Positions 63,753 to 64,000 of a stretch of 64,000 nt of DNA are shown here, piece by piece (the first letter of the stretch is position 1; each line of letters begins with the position of its first letter). The position numbers and the translations under genes were made by a program. Source of the DNA: UBA9676 sp963730065 (GTDB lineage Bacteria; Actinomycetota; Actinomycetes; Streptosporangiales; Streptosporangiaceae); assembly GCA_963730065.1 (NCBI GenBank), contig CAVSQL010000014.1:831769-895768 (forward strand). Direction: 5' to 3'. Below the pieces are notes generated by a model. It had not been told where the DNA came from. It was given only the letters and a program-made list of their open reading frames with translations, and made no database searches.

Positions 63753-64000
63753 TCACCGTACTGCATGTGCGTCATTGGTGTCGGCAGGGTCCAATCCGTC
63801 GGATATGTCCGCGTTTTCGCTGACCAGCTCCAACCCGGCCGATGCGGCCTCCAGTTCGAGCAGGGCCGCGAAGTCGTCGTCGCCGTGACCCCGGCCGATC
63901 AGGCCCTGGATGAGCTGGTGAACCAGCGCGGCCACCGGGAGCGGGACCTGCTGCTCCCGCGCCGCGGCCAGGCCCAGGTCAAAGTCCTTGCGCAGCAAGG
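63753..64000 (-). CDS. C-terminus of a 3-hydroxyisobutyrate-dehydrogenase-like protein (cut by the window end)
   Basis: The 82 visible residues begin LRKDFDLGLAAAREQQVPLP, the conserved Lys-Asp helix of the beta-hydroxyacid dehydrogenase family. LVHQLIQGLIGRGHGDDDFA and an acidic tail follow. The N-terminal NAD(P) domain lies beyond base 64000. It is on the same strand as the binding-protein genes, 136 bases upstream, and may be the first visible gene of the island's operon. Confidence 0.7.
   Translation of the reverse strand, partial: LLRKDFDLGLAAAREQQVPLPVAALVHQLIQGLIGRGHGDDDFAALLELEAASAGLELVSENADISDGLDPADTNDAHAVR

Overview
The window is high-GC actinobacterial chromosome. The evidence is strong G/C third-position bias, GTG and TTG starts, F420-type LLM oxidoreductases, a dodecin, and many actinomycete-conserved proteins of unknown function (DUF3710, DUF3093, DUF4235, DUF3090, DUF3099, SCO1664 and MSMEG_4193 families). 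The gene set fits a Streptosporangiales- or Streptomycetales-like organism; this is inferred from content, not from a search. No rRNA, tRNA, CRISPR array, insertion sequence or prophage was seen.

Layout. 1-13 kb is housekeeping and conserved genes: two LLM oxidoreductases, YceI, a TRAM-type RNA methyltransferase, paired TrkA potassium-channel regulators, an OB-fold protein, the AI-2E/dut/DUF3710 operon, DUF3093, DUF4235, a methyltransferase, a VOC protein and an HhH-GPD repair protein. 13-21 kb holds metH with an overlapping HAD phosphatase, PAC2, and the MSMEG_4193/DUF3090/SCO1664 operon. 21-27 kb is a complete peptide ABC importer operon in the order SBP-D-F-C-B. 27-32 kb holds fabG-fabI, a decayed ABC-ATPase tail, tldD-tldE and dodecin. 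32-42 kb holds an FMN oxidase, DUF3099, a stand-alone C-loop small RNA resembling the 6C family, a drrA/drrB-like exporter with a PadR regulator, moaA, a FAD amine oxidase and a lipoprotein. 42-45 kb holds a long-chain acyl-CoA ligase and an O-methyltransferase.

45.5-64 kb is a catabolic and transport island. On the + strand are a GntR/UTRA regulator, an acetyltransferase, a CrtI-like FAD oxidoreductase and an alpha/beta hydrolase. Converging on them is a long minus-strand operon: a 3-hydroxyisobutyrate-dehydrogenase-like enzyme (cut by the window end), two paralogous Liv-type binding proteins, livH-M-G-F, an amidohydrolase, a thiamine-diphosphate enzyme, a creatininase-family hydrolase, a zinc alcohol dehydrogenase, a bicupin, a second alpha/beta hydrolase and a DHDPS-family lyase. 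From livH to the creatininase gene the reading frames overlap or nearly touch, so uptake and breakdown of one compound is the natural reading. The substrate cannot be read from sequence, and this is the best candidate here for an undescribed pathway.

Caution on sequence quality. Two genes (SCO1664-family, alpha/beta hydrolase) and the ABC-ATPase relic each need exactly one missing base to restore a conserved frame, and the OB-fold gene has lost its expected stop. Residual single-base deletions in the assembly are as likely as true pseudogenes for the two genes.
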